From Jeotgalicoccus nanhaiensis (GTDB taxonomy: Bacteria; Bacillota; Bacilli; Staphylococcales; Salinicoccaceae), in assembly GCA_004570955.1 (NCBI GenBank), contig SPPL01000001.1:1-64000 (forward strand): a DNA stretch of 64,000 nt, read 5' to 3'. The position numbers and the translations under genes were made by a program. Of this stretch, positions 1-9,067 are shown piece by piece. Every line of letters begins with the position of its first letter. The stretch's first letter is position 1. The notes under the pieces are model-generated. The model was not told where the DNA came from. It ran no database searches and worked only from the letters and a program-made list of their open reading frames with translations.

Positions 1-47
1 AGTACATTAATTATTATAATAAATATAGAATCAAGACAAAATTAAAA

Positions 48-80
48 GGCATGTCTCCTGAACAATTCAGGAAACATACC
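48..80 (-). terminator. Intrinsic terminator after the glycosyltransferase gene
   Basis: A nearly perfect hairpin with a 15-bp stem and a short loop is followed on the minus strand by a T-rich tract. It lies about 65 bases beyond the stop of the glycosyltransferase gene and would end the tagG-tagH-glycosyltransferase transcript. Bases 1-47 are AT-rich with nothing else recognisable. Confidence 0.7.
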
Positions 81-143
81 TTGAAATCAGCCTAAATCCA
101 AAAGTTCAACTTTTGGGTAGCACGTCACTTTGTGCGGCTCTTT

Positions 144-2963
144 TTAACTTGCTTTAATATCCAGTTTTTCATAAACTTTGACAAGTTTCTTAAGGAGAAC
201 TTTCCAGTCGCGGTTTTCAACAACCCACTCGCGGGCAGATTCTCCGATTGCTTCATTATTCAAAACACTGATGACTGCTTCTTCAAACGATTGCTGATTA
301 TCTGCTTTAAAGTAAACACCGTTGACCTGATCAATCACCATTTCCTTCAGTGCATTAACATCGCTCACAATGACTCGTTTACCCATGGCCATAGCTTCAT
401 ACGTTTTAATTGGCGTTACCAATTGACAAACGAGTTTGTCTAGACGCGGAAACGGTGCAATATCGATTACAGAATAATAATCTTTTACTGTCTCGAAAGG
501 CACTTTGCCTGTAAAAATAATATCCTCACTCAGGTTTTGGTCAAGGACTTTTCTCTGCAAAGCTGCGCGGTGCTGTCCATCTCCTACGACTAAAAATTTA
601 AATCGTCTGTTATAATGATTCTTTTTATTTAGCGATTGAATTGTATCAATAATCAATTCTATGCCTTCATAATTCGTTATTGAACCAATAAAACCTAACA
701 CGATACTATCATCAAGCTGGTATCTTTTAATAAGATTTTCTGACTTTTCTAACGGTGAAAGCTTTTTCGAATCCACTCCGTTAGGCAGCACAGTAATTTT
801 TTCTGCAGGAATTCCTTTTAATATCAAATACTCTCTTAAACTTTCACTGATAACAATGACCTCGTCAGCAAGCTGACAGCAGAGTACTTCATAATGTTCC
901 TGCATATTAAAACGGTCGGAGTTAAGGAACTCAGGCACTTTTGAGGTCTGGGTATGATGCCACATTCCTCTTACTTCGTAAATGGTTTTAATATTCAACT
1001 GATTCCCCAGCTGAAGCGCAGGCATAGCATTTTGAAAATTGGAGGCCGCATGGATAACTGCCGGCTTTTCCTTCAGTACTATTTTTAACAGTTCATCCCT
1101 GTAAACATTAAAGTACTTTCTTAACGGTGTCCGGTTTGTTAAATATTTATCTGAGCGGTCAATATAATATGTTCTGTAGTCCCCATCATCCAATCCAGGT
1201 TTTTCATAGTTTTCATGTTCGGGAGACCAGCCCAGTCTGGAAGTTGCAACTGGTCTGTAACCATACTTTTGAACTCTCGATACTATTTCATTGGTCCGTA
1301 TTGTATAACCGTTGACTGCAGGCATTGCTTTATTTAGTACAAACAGAATCGACTTACCGTCATCTTGATATTTTAAATCCTCTGGGAGTGCCTCAGCTTC
1401 CCAGTCAGAATGCGACAGCTGATATTCCTGTTCCGCCATTAAAAATTCTCCCGGGTATACTCTGGAAGGAAAATGTTTTCTCATTTCAATCAGCTTGTTA
1501 TAACGTTCATCTATATTCCCCATAACATGATTCACTCTGATGAGGGCACGTAGAACATCTGCATTTATTGATTTAATTTTATAGGCTGCTTCTGCATGCG
1601 ACAAAGAAGCTTTATACATTTTTAAATTAAACAGGTACATTGAAAGATTTATATGTATTTTCAGTTGTTTTTCTGCATTATTTTTATTAAGAATCTCATT
1701 CAGTTTCTCTGTGTCGCCTTCTGTAGCATAGAATCTTGCCAGTATATATGAGTGGTTCTGTTTATTCTCAGCACTTTTTTCAAGATAGCTAAAAATATAG
1801 ATAGGTAAGTTATAACGTTTATTAACACGCTGCAGCTGATTAATTACCGCATTATAAATACGGCGTTTTTCACGTGTATTAAAATTATTATAAACAAATT
1901 CATCTGTTACTGTCCGTGTTCCCTCATCCAAAAATAGTGTAGCACTATGAAATACACTTTCCAGACGTTTGTCTGTCTTAAACAGCTTTTTGATACGAGC
2001 ATCCTCAAAGTTAAGATGACCGTCTAGTATTAATCTCCGTAAACTCATAATATGCTGTGCGTTCAGAGTGACGTCTGGCAGCAGTTTGAAAATATTTTGC
2101 ATAAGCATTTTGGTGCCCTTGCCGAAATGATAATAATTCAACAGATTTTGCAAACGTTCAGATTTCTTATCTTTGTAATTTAAATCAAAATCTAAAGTAT
2201 CCAGTGCAATCGGATCTATGTATTTAAGCAGTTTGTCATTGCGATTTACATAATCTACAAATAAATCGTTTAATTCACCAAGATGACGGTCTGCAAGAAA
2301 GTAATTATTGATAACCAAAACATAGCCTAAATCATGCATGTTTTCATCTGTCTGATCTATTGCAGCTTTGATTGCTTCCAGTGGAGAATCCGTATCCACA
2401 CCTTCTAAGATATTTTCACGATAATTGGACCAGGAATACTGATAGAACAAATCGTCTTTTTCCTGGTGATACAACTCTTCGAGATCAGTTTTATTTTTTT
2501 CTGTAACATCAATCATTTTTTCAATCAGCTGGTACTTATTGTTTTTTAACAAATTACGGACAAGGATTTCCTGCTGATCTGCAGAGAGTTTGCCGAGCAC
2601 ATCATAGCCGGCACTTGCAATTTTCTCAATCTCGTCAAATCGTTTCAAATTATAGTACAGCTTTGTTTTAAAAGGAACGAGTGCCTTATTGCGGTCGTTC
2701 GCCACCATTTCAAGAGACCCTTTGTAATTCTTTTCATGACGTAAAATAAGTGCTTTTAAATATGCTTCATAGTCATTCTGAAGGCGCATATGGTCTATTA
2801 AATCCATCAGCGTTAAATGCTCCGATTTACGGAGAAAATAACTAAGACCGGGCTCAGCTTTTCCAACTTTCTTAGTCAGGCTCAGTTTCAGAATATGTCT
2901 TGAGACGACAGGCATATTATATTTTAATGTTACGTATGAAATAATTCCTTGCAGGTATCTCAT
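144..2963 (-). CDS. Large GT4-type glycosyltransferase with a long helical N-terminal region
   Basis: The C-terminal 400 residues look like a GT-B glycosyltransferase. An N-terminal Rossmann half starts near residue 540 (ILFVLNKAMPAVNGYTIRTN) and a C-terminal nucleotide-sugar half starts near 745, with VVGDG at about 795 and TPIKTYEAMAMGK at about 852-864. Residues 1-510 carry no motif I can name; they are helical and charged, TPR-like in places. The ATG at 2963 is preferred over TTG at 2969 because AGGAG lies 8 bases upstream. It follows tagG and tagH in the same direction, so a role in teichoic acid or another surface glycan is inferred. The acceptor and sugar are unknown. It is cytoplasmic, with no signal peptide. 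Confidence 0.75.
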   Translation of the reverse strand: MRYLQGIISYVTLKYNMPVVSRHILKLSLTKKVGKAEPGLSYFLRKSEHLTLMDLIDHMRLQNDYEAYLKALILRHEKNYKGSLEMVANDRNKALVPFKTKLYYNLKRFDEIEKIASAGYDVLGKLSADQQEILVRNLLKNNKYQLIEKMIDVTEKNKTDLEELYHQEKDDLFYQYSWSNYRENILEGVDTDSPLEAIKAAIDQTDENMHDLGYVLVINNYFLADRHLGELNDLFVDYVNRNDKLLKYIDPIALDTLDFDLNYKDKKSERLQNLLNYYHFGKGTKMLMQNIFKLLPDVTLNAQHIMSLRRLILDGHLNFEDARIKKLFKTDKRLESVFHSATLFLDEGTRTVTDEFVYNNFNTREKRRIYNAVINQLQRVNKRYNLPIYIFSYLEKSAENKQNHSYILARFYATEGDTEKLNEILNKNNAEKQLKIHINLSMYLFNLKMYKASLSHAEAAYKIKSINADVLRALIRVNHVMGNIDERYNKLIEMRKHFPSRVYPGEFLMAEQEYQLSHSDWEAEALPEDLKYQDDGKSILFVLNKAMPAVNGYTIRTNEIVSRVQKYGYRPVATSRLGWSPEHENYEKPGLDDGDYRTYYIDRSDKYLTNRTPLRKYFNVYRDELLKIVLKEKPAVIHAASNFQNAMPALQLGNQLNIKTIYEVRGMWHHTQTSKVPEFLNSDRFNMQEHYEVLCCQLADEVIVISESLREYLILKGIPAEKITVLPNGVDSKKLSPLEKSENLIKRYQLDDSIVLGFIGSITNYEGIELIIDTIQSLNKKNHYNRRFKFLVVGDGQHRAALQRKVLDQNLSEDIIFTGKVPFETVKDYYSVIDIAPFPRLDKLVCQLVTPIKTYEAMAMGKRVIVSDVNALKEMVIDQVNGVYFKADNQQSFEEAVISVLNNEAIGESAREWVVENRDWKVLLKKLVKVYEKLDIKAS

Positions 2964-3041
2964 GGGCAATTCTCCTAATGTCTAATCTAAAATGAACTAG
3001 TTCTCCATATTACATATATTCCTACTAATTTACCATACTAT

Positions 3042-3947
3042 TTACAAACTGAATATCTGAAAAACGATACCGAACATCATAAACAGAAACAAGAGCGTAC
3101 CGATAGCAACACTGTTCATATTTATTTTTTCTTTCGGCAGATCTAAATGCTGGCTCGCCTTCATCTGCTCACCGACCATTTTATCTTTATATTCTATCTG
3201 CTCATCTTTGGTCAGATTTTTATACTGGTTAACAAATTCGGCATAGCTTTTAACAACATCTTTCATTTCACCGAACTGTTTCATTTCGCCGTACTGCACC
3301 CAGACTGCCTTATTGCAGAACTGTCTAATCTGTCCGGTTGCATGGGAGACAAAGAAAATCGTCTTGCCCTGCTCCTGGAAGTCGCGCATGCGGTCGATAC
3401 ATTTATTGGCGAAAGTTTCGTCTCCGACCGATAATGCTTCATCGACAATTAAAATATCGGGATCGGTATGAATCGCAATGGCAAAACCCAGTCTCGACTT
3501 CATACCGCTCGAGTAGTTTTTAATCGGCTGCTTGATGAATTCACCGAGTTCGCTGAATTTCAAAATATCATCGTAACGGTCTGCAATCTGCTTTTCACTT
3601 AAGCCGTGCATCAGACACTTGATACGGATATTCTCTTCGCCAGTCAATTCCTGGTTCAGCCCCGCACTGATCGCAATTAAGGAAGTACGTCCATTAATAT
3701 GAATTTTACCTTTGGACGGGACTGTCGCTTCAGCAATTAAATCTGACAACGTAGTTTTACCGGAACCGTTTAATCCCAATATACCCACAGAATCCCCTGC
3801 ATTAACTTCAAAATCGATATCTCTTAAGGCATAAAAGGGTTTTGCCTTATAAAGTTTACCGAAAGTCAGCAATGATAATACTTTTGCGATACGGTTTCTA
3901 TTAATATCATATATTTTAGAGACGTTCTCTACTTTAACTTTATACAT
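3042..3947 (-). CDS. tagH: Teichoic acid export ABC transporter, ATP-binding subunit TagH
   Basis: This is an ABC ATPase of the polysaccharide/teichoic acid exporter class. It has Walker A GLNGSGKTT at residues 58-66, a signature region YSSGMKSR at 145-152, Walker B DILIVDEAL at 164-172 and an H-loop His near 202. The SSGM form of the signature is typical of this exporter class. A hydrophobic segment at about 279-299 ends the protein, as in TagH proteins with a membrane-anchored tail. It is 12 bases downstream of tagG, which supplies the membrane channel. Together they would flip lipid-linked wall teichoic acid to the outer face. AAGGTGG precedes the ATG. Confidence 0.9.
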   Translation of the reverse strand: MYKVKVENVSKIYDINRNRIAKVLSLLTFGKLYKAKPFYALRDIDFEVNAGDSVGILGLNGSGKTTLSDLIAEATVPSKGKIHINGRTSLIAISAGLNQELTGEENIRIKCLMHGLSEKQIADRYDDILKFSELGEFIKQPIKNYSSGMKSRLGFAIAIHTDPDILIVDEALSVGDETFANKCIDRMRDFQEQGKTIFFVSHATGQIRQFCNKAVWVQYGEMKQFGEMKDVVKSYAEFVNQYKNLTKDEQIEYKDKMVGEQMKASQHLDLPKEKINMNSVAIGTLLFLFMMFGIVFQIFSL

Positions 3948-3959
3948 AATTATCCACCT

Positions 3960-4769
3960 TTATAGGTAATCCACCAGTCTGTCTTTATAGCGGTAATGCA
4001 CCTGTACTCCTATAAAGAACAGGAAGAGCGTAATCGACCAGAAGAAGATATGGTCGGAAACATCACCGTAAAAAGCCGGACCGTCAAATATCAGAGCATA
4101 TCTGAAAGTCATTAAAAGATATGCAAACGGATTAAATTCTATGATTGTCGCCATAATAGGCGGTCTGCCTTCAACTTCCCAAAATATTGGCGTAATGAAG
4201 AAGAACATTCTCATCACATTTTGCTGCACATTTCTTAAATCCCTTATCAGTATATTTACAGAAGACATAATTAAAGAAATACTGTATGTAAATACAATTG
4301 TAGCGAACATAAAGTAAAAATATACTAAGTAGTGTGCTGGTTCAGAATACCCATTTACTACACTAATAATTAAAACTATCAATGACATAATACTGAAAGT
4401 AACAATATTATTCGCCATCGACATGGACAACAATATACTAGATGGAAATTTCATTTTAGTAACAAGTCCAATTTGACTGCTGATAGCATTTGATGCCGAG
4501 TTTATACAACCTTGTATAAAACCAAACGCAAAAATACCCGTTATCAGGTAAACCAGGAAGGGTACGTTCTGCACATCGCCCCGGTCTCCCCTTAAGCCGA
4601 GTCCGAAAATCACATAGAAGACTCCGACCTGGGCTGCCGGCATCAATATCGCCCACAGTATACCCAAATAATGGTTTGCATACTGCGCCTTAATATTATA
4701 GAGACTTAATTTCCAGATTAAATGAAGGTTCTCAAAGTTTTCTTTTAACAAAGCAAGGACGTTTTTCAT
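3960..4769 (-). CDS. tagG: Teichoic acid export ABC transporter, permease TagG
   Basis: This 269-residue integral membrane protein belongs to the ABC-2 polysaccharide export permease family. It begins with a short cytoplasmic helix, followed by about six membrane segments; the first is in the YLGILWAILMPAAQVGVFYVIFGLGL stretch, named here only by its ends. The central IRDLRNVQQN loop is typical of the family. It precedes tagH on the same transcript. The pair exports wall teichoic acid, and TagG is the target of targocil-like inhibitors in staphylococci. GGAGC lies upstream of the ATG. The assignment as teichoic acid permease rather than another glycan exporter rests on family resemblance and the tagH partner. 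Confidence 0.88.
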   Translation of the reverse strand: MKNVLALLKENFENLHLIWKLSLYNIKAQYANHYLGILWAILMPAAQVGVFYVIFGLGLRGDRGDVQNVPFLVYLITGIFAFGFIQGCINSASNAISSQIGLVTKMKFPSSILLSMSMANNIVTFSIMSLIVLIISVVNGYSEPAHYLVYFYFMFATIVFTYSISLIMSSVNILIRDLRNVQQNVMRMFFFITPIFWEVEGRPPIMATIIEFNPFAYLLMTFRYALIFDGPAFYGDVSDHIFFWSITLFLFFIGVQVHYRYKDRLVDYL

Positions 4770-4818
4770 TATGTAAGCTCCAATTTATAATTTCGAAATT
4801 AATTATACGCTTAAATTA

Positions 4819-4851
4819 AATAAGTGTCACTATACAATAGCGACACTTATT
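4819..4851 (-). terminator. Intrinsic terminator after the aluminium-resistance-type gene
   Basis: A hairpin with arms AATAAGTGTC and GACACTTATT is followed on the minus strand by a T/A-rich tract. It starts directly at the stop of the 4854-6116 gene and separates it from tagG. Confidence 0.65.
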
Positions 4852-4853
4852 CT

Positions 4854-6116
4854 TTATAGCTCTATCATATTCTTCTCAGAGAGTTCAGTCAAAGACATTT
4901 CGAGCGCATATTTCACGTGTTCGATATGCAGCCCGCCCTGGGCATACACTGTGTACGGCGCTCTGATCGGTCCGTCTGCCGACAGTTCAAGAGAAGCACC
5001 TTGCACAAAGGTTCCCGCAGCCATAATAACAGGATTCTGATAGCCCGGGATTAAATCCGGAATCGGCATGAAGCGCGCATTTACCGGACTTGCTTTTTGA
5101 ATCATCTGAGTGAATGTTATCATTTCTTCTTCATTATTAAACGATACACTCTGAATTAAGTCCGTACGCTCTTCTGTATATCTCGGTGAGGGTTTCATAT
5201 TTAACTTTTCAAAAACATAGCTCATTAACAGCGCACCGTTAATAGATTCCATGACCGTATGCGGCGCCATAAAGAAGCCCTGGTACATATCAGTCAATGC
5301 ATTCAGGCTCGCACCCATTTCCTTGCCGACACCCGGCACTGTTAAACGGTAGCTTACGCGCTCAACAAGTTTTTCTCTGCCTGCAACGTAACCGCCCATC
5401 TTGGCAATACCGCCGCCCGGGTTTTTAATGAGCGAGCCTGCCATTATATCAGCACCTGCTTCCAGCGGTTCTCTCGTTTCCGCGAACTCACCGTAGCAGT
5501 TATCCACGAATACGATAATATTCGGGTGTTTTTCTTTTATCGTTTGTATAACCGCTTCTATTTGACCGACGTTCATCGATTTACGGTGTGAGTAGCCTCT
5601 AGAACGCTGGATGCCAATCATTTTTGTTTTTTCTGTAATTGATGACAGTATGCTTTTTGTATCGAACTGATCATCTTTTAAATCAACTGTATTAAATTCA
5701 ACACCCATTTCTTTCAGGCTGCCGATATCATCTTCTGTGGTGCCGATTACTTTCTCAAGCGTATCGTAAGGTGTTCCCGTAATATATAAGAGCTCATCGC
5801 CGTGCTTTAAAAGGCTCAGCAGGACCAGGCTGATCGCATGGGTTCCTGAAATAATCTGTGTTCTAACGAGCGCATCTTCCGCCTTAAACACATCTCTGTA
5901 GATCTCTTCCAGCTTATCCCGCCCGACATCGTCATAACCGTAACCTGTCGTGCCGCTGAAGTCGCTTTCTGTGACAGAGTGATTTGTAAAGGCTGTCATC
6001 ACTTTTTTAAAGTTCTGATAGGCAATATCCTTATTCTTTTTATAATACGGCTGCAGCACTTCTTCTGCTTGTTCTATAATGCTGCAAATCTTTTCTTCAT
6101 TATTCACGTTTGTCAT
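4854..6116 (-). CDS. ynbB: PLP-dependent methionine gamma-lyase-like / aluminium resistance family protein (YnbB)
   Basis: This 420-residue fold-type I PLP enzyme belongs to the family annotated as aluminium resistance protein or methionine gamma-lyase family (YnbB in Bacillus). The cofactor-binding Asp is in VFVDNCYGE near 205. The Schiff-base Lys is likely K231 in GSLIKNPGGG. The real substrate of this family is not established. The gene overlaps the end of hflX by 17 bases, the same pairing seen in Bacillus and Staphylococcus, so the two are co-transcribed. The ATG at 6116 sits directly against the AAGAAGG site; GTG at 6107 has better spacing and may be the true start. Confidence 0.85.
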   Translation of the reverse strand: MTNVNNEEKICSIIEQAEEVLQPYYKKNKDIAYQNFKKVMTAFTNHSVTESDFSGTTGYGYDDVGRDKLEEIYRDVFKAEDALVRTQIISGTHAISLVLLSLLKHGDELLYITGTPYDTLEKVIGTTEDDIGSLKEMGVEFNTVDLKDDQFDTKSILSSITEKTKMIGIQRSRGYSHRKSMNVGQIEAVIQTIKEKHPNIIVFVDNCYGEFAETREPLEAGADIMAGSLIKNPGGGIAKMGGYVAGREKLVERVSYRLTVPGVGKEMGASLNALTDMYQGFFMAPHTVMESINGALLMSYVFEKLNMKPSPRYTEERTDLIQSVSFNNEEEMITFTQMIQKASPVNARFMPIPDLIPGYQNPVIMAAGTFVQGASLELSADGPIRAPYTVYAQGGLHIEHVKYALEMSLTELSEKNMIEL

Positions 6117-7329
6117 CCTTCTTTACTATACGTTCTGCAAAATTGCCCTCGGGTTCAAACCCGCTGACTTTAACTTTCTCTTCATCAATCTTAAGTTCTT
6201 TAACGATGGTCTGTCTTTTTAATCTGTAAATCTTATCCTGTCTCGAGAGCGGAAGCTCCGCATCGTAGGCATCGAAATACTTCGTCATAAAGTTTTCGAC
6301 ATCCATTAATATATCCTCTGCCGGCATATTCATATTCACAAACTGATGCGGACTTGCCGGCAGCAGTCTTTTCTCATCATTTAAATCTGTTTTATTAAAC
6401 AGAATCAGCTGCGGGATATCTTTCATGTTCAAGGAATCGATTAAATCCAGCACCGTATCGTACTGGCTCACAAGGTCCGGAGCATTATTATCGATTACAT
6501 GAATAATGAAATCACTGTCCGCCGCTTCTTCGAGCGTCGACTTAAAACTTTCTATTAAAGTCGTCGGCAGTTTTTGGATAAAACCGACTGTATCCGATAT
6601 AATGCACTGAAAGCCTGACGGAAGAACCATTTCCCGGGTCAGCGGATCCAGGGTCGCGAACAGCTTGTCTTCCTGCAGCGTTTCCGCATTCGTCAGCTTA
6701 TTGAACAGCGTCGACTTGCCCGCGTTCGTATAACCGATCAGCGACACTTTCGTCACTTGATTCGAACGACGCTTGTCGCGGTATCTTAACCGGTGTTCTT
6801 CAATGACAGCGAGCTGCCTTTTAATATCCCGGATTCTTGTATTAATATGACGGCGGTCTGTTTCAAGCTTAGTTTCACCAGGACCTCTAGTCCCGATTCC
6901 CGCACCGAGCCTCGACAGGTTAATGCCCTGTCCTTTTAAGCGCGGCACCAGATATTCAAGCTGGGCCAGTTCCACCTGCAGCTTGCCTGCTTTTGACTGA
7001 GCTCTTAAGCTGAAAATATCGAGAATGACCTGCGTCCTGTCAATCACACTCGTATCCAGTATATTTTCTATAGTGCGGTTCTGGCTCGCCAGAATCTCAT
7101 CGTTAACGATAGCGTAATCAATATCTTCATACTGCATTTTGACTTCTTCCAGAAAGCCGCTTCCCACATAGCTTTTTCTGTCTATCGATGTGCGGTTTTG
7201 AATATGCGTGCCGACAATCTCTATGCCGATGGACTCACTCAGCTCTTTAAGCTCGCGCACTTCCGACTCCACGTCTTTATTTTGTACAGTGTTCGTCGCA
7301 AGGATTATTCCAGTATGTGTCATATTCAT
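6100..7329 (-). CDS. hflX: GTPase HflX, ribosome-associated
   Basis: The protein has an N-terminal nucleotide-binding HflX domain, the glycine-rich linker GTRGPGETKLETDRR at about 147-161, and a G domain with the P-loop GYTNAGKS at 199-206 and DTVGF further on. HflX binds the 50S subunit and splits stalled or hibernating ribosomes under stress. GGAGG lies 8 bases before the ATG at 7329, so I prefer this over the GTG nine bases upstream, which overlaps the ribosome binding site. It is divergent from the gpx gene and its stop overlaps ynbB. Confidence 0.95.
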   Translation of the reverse strand: MNMTHTGIILATNTVQNKDVESEVRELKELSESIGIEIVGTHIQNRTSIDRKSYVGSGFLEEVKMQYEDIDYAIVNDEILASQNRTIENILDTSVIDRTQVILDIFSLRAQSKAGKLQVELAQLEYLVPRLKGQGINLSRLGAGIGTRGPGETKLETDRRHINTRIRDIKRQLAVIEEHRLRYRDKRRSNQVTKVSLIGYTNAGKSTLFNKLTNAETLQEDKLFATLDPLTREMVLPSGFQCIISDTVGFIQKLPTTLIESFKSTLEEAADSDFIIHVIDNNAPDLVSQYDTVLDLIDSLNMKDIPQLILFNKTDLNDEKRLLPASPHQFVNMNMPAEDILMDVENFMTKYFDAYDAELPLSRQDKIYRLKRQTIVKELKIDEEKVKVSGFEPEGNFAERIVKKDDKRE

Positions 7330-7446
7330 GACAAACACCTCCGTTTTTTTCGTTTAATATTACAATATCATGTTTTAATCATATTAATAAGGCTATATTG
7401 TAGTATCAACTGTTGTATATAGAAAGTAAAGAAAGGAGGATCATAA

Positions 7447-7932
7447 GTGAAGGCAACTTTTTATGACCTCTCAGCGCAGGATGCAGACGGGAATCATATT
7501 GATATGAAGGACTTGGAAGGTAAAGTCGTTCTGATTGTCAATACAGCAAGTGAATGCGGTTTTAATAAACAGCTCGATGAGCTCGAAAAATTATACCGGA
7601 AATACCATGATATCGGTTTAGAGATTCTGGCATTTCCTTCAAATAACTTTATGAATCAGGAACCATGCTCAGCAACAGAAGCACGCGACCTTTACGGCAG
7701 AGAACACGGTGTTTCCTATACTGTAATGGAGAAAACCGATGTTAAGGGAGAAAATATTCATCCGCTGTTTAAATACTTAACCGAAGGGAAATCCGGCTTA
7801 ATTACCAATTCGATTAAGTGGAATTTCACTAAATTTCTGGTTACCAGAGAAGGCAAAGTAGTTAAACGCTATCCCCCTCAAAAACCGCCGCACGACATCG
7901 AAGATGACGTTGAAAAATATTTAGCTGGATAA
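7447..7932 (+). CDS. Glutathione-peroxidase-family thiol peroxidase (BsaA/GpxA-like)
   Basis: This 161-residue thioredoxin-fold peroxidase has the peroxidatic Cys at C37 in NTASECGF and the family Trp in KWNFTKFLV. Family members reduce hydroperoxides, in Firmicutes usually with thioredoxin. The usual FPCNQFGGQEP motif reads FPSNNFMNQEP, so the Gln of the catalytic triad is replaced by Asn at about 67. There is an extra Cys at 74. The start is GTG at 7447 with AAAGGAGG 8 bases upstream. It is the only clear plus-strand gene in the window, divergent from hflX and convergent with hfq; the same neighbourhood occurs around bsaA in Staphylococcus. Confidence 0.88.
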   Translation: MKATFYDLSAQDADGNHIDMKDLEGKVVLIVNTASECGFNKQLDELEKLYRKYHDIGLEILAFPSNNFMNQEPCSATEARDLYGREHGVSYTVMEKTDVKGENIHPLFKYLTEGKSGLITNSIKWNFTKFLVTREGKVVKRYPPQKPPHDIEDDVEKYLAG

Positions 7933-7941
7933 AGCGGAAAA

Positions 7942-7971
7942 CAGCCGGACAGGAAGTCCGGCTGTTTTTTT
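7942..7971. terminator. Intrinsic terminator between convergent gpx and hfq
   Basis: A perfect hairpin, AGCCGGAC-loop-GTCCGGCT, is followed by seven T on the plus strand. It also has an A-run on its left side that gives U on the minus strand, so it can end both the gpx and the hfq transcripts. Confidence 0.85.
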
Positions 7972-8158
7972 ACGCACGTATAAATGTACTGATTGCATGC
8001 TTATATATAATTTGAACTTTACCTTCTGAATCAAGTTCGACAACATACTTGTCGAAGCCGGTAATTTTCCCCTGCAGCTGGAAACCGTTCATTAAAAATA
8101 CGGTAATTTCCTTCCCTGATTCTTTGTATTCCCCTAAAAACGAATCCTGCAAATTCAT
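7970..8158 (-). CDS. hfq: RNA-binding protein Hfq
   Basis: This is a 62-residue Sm-like protein. The Sm1 part spans about residues 11-45 (GKEITVFLMNGFQLQGKITGFDKYVVEL), given here by its ends, and Sm2 ends in IYKHAIST. It lacks the C-terminal tail and is shorter than the 70-plus residues of many Hfq proteins. Hfq forms hexamers that bind U-rich and A-rich RNA. It follows miaA with the TAA of miaA touching its ATG, the miaA-hfq order found widely in bacteria. GGGGAG lies upstream of the start. Confidence 0.93.
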   Translation of the reverse strand: MNLQDSFLGEYKESGKEITVFLMNGFQLQGKITGFDKYVVELDSEGKVQIIYKHAISTFIRA

Positions 8159-9067
8159 TTAATTCTCCCCTTTTGTTTGTAAGAATTGATATATATCTTT
8201 AATGATTATATCTGTATCTGTCTGCGCGATATCGTACCAGTGCACATCAAGCTGATTGCGGAAAAAAGTCAGCTGCCGCTTCGCATACTGCCGTGAATGA
8301 GCCTGAATGCGCTCCCTTACTTCAGCGAGTGATGCTTCCCCTTTAAAATACGGCAAAAACTCTTTGTAGCCGATTGCCTGTCCTGCTGTCTCAGACAGCT
8401 TCTGATTCTGCAATCCGCTCACTTCTTCCGCGAGACCGGTATTGAACATTGCCTCTACCCGTCTGTTAATGCGGTCGTATATCACACTTCTGTCTGCTGT
8501 GAGACCTATTAAGAATGTATCATATTTCGGCTTTTGTGTATACGCTTTCTTTTCTTTAACGCCAAGCTTTTCTTTAACCAACCTGCGGATAATCCTCTTC
8601 CGGTTATTTGGATGAATGCCGCTGTCAGGCACCAATTTTTCAAGCTCTGAAAACAGCTCTTCATTCGAGAACTTCTCATATTCTTCAGTCAGCCGGTCAA
8701 TATCTTCCCGGTTTTCATCATTAAACTCATAGCCTTCAATCAGCGCTTTAATATAATGCCCGGTGCCGCCGACCAGCATAGGCAGTTTCCCGCGCCCTTC
8801 AATATCTGAAACAAGGTGTTCCACCTGACTTTGGAAGTCGGACACAGAAAATGTTTCATCCGGGTTTAAAATATCAATCATATGATGCGGAATACCGTCC
8901 ATTTCATCCTCGGTAATTTTACCGGTGCCGATATCCATGCCTCTGTAAACCTGCATGGAATCGCCGCTGATAATTTCAGCCTTAAATTTTTTAGCGACAG
9001 CTATGGATAAGGCGGTCTTTCCGATAGCTGTCGGTCCGACTAAGATAAGCAATTTACTTTTCGACAT
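8159..9067 (-). CDS. miaA: tRNA dimethylallyltransferase MiaA
   Basis: MiaA transfers a dimethylallyl group to A37 of tRNAs that read UNN codons. The P-loop is GPTAIGKT near residues 10-17, followed by SGDSMQVYRGMDIGT and the VGGTGHYIKAL region typical of the family. The ATG at 9067 (MSKSKLLILVGP) has GGTGG 8 bases upstream; the longer reading frame to 9121 runs into the previous gene and has no ribosome binding site. It overlaps the hydrolase gene by 14 bases and is directly followed by hfq. The usual downstream partner of this modification, miaB, is not in the window. Confidence 0.93.
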   Translation of the reverse strand: MSKSKLLILVGPTAIGKTALSIAVAKKFKAEIISGDSMQVYRGMDIGTGKITEDEMDGIPHHMIDILNPDETFSVSDFQSQVEHLVSDIEGRGKLPMLVGGTGHYIKALIEGYEFNDENREDIDRLTEEYEKFSNEELFSELEKLVPDSGIHPNNRKRIIRRLVKEKLGVKEKKAYTQKPKYDTFLIGLTADRSVIYDRINRRVEAMFNTGLAEEVSGLQNQKLSETAGQAIGYKEFLPYFKGEASLAEVRERIQAHSRQYAKRQLTFFRNQLDVHWYDIAQTDTDIIIKDIYQFLQTKGEN

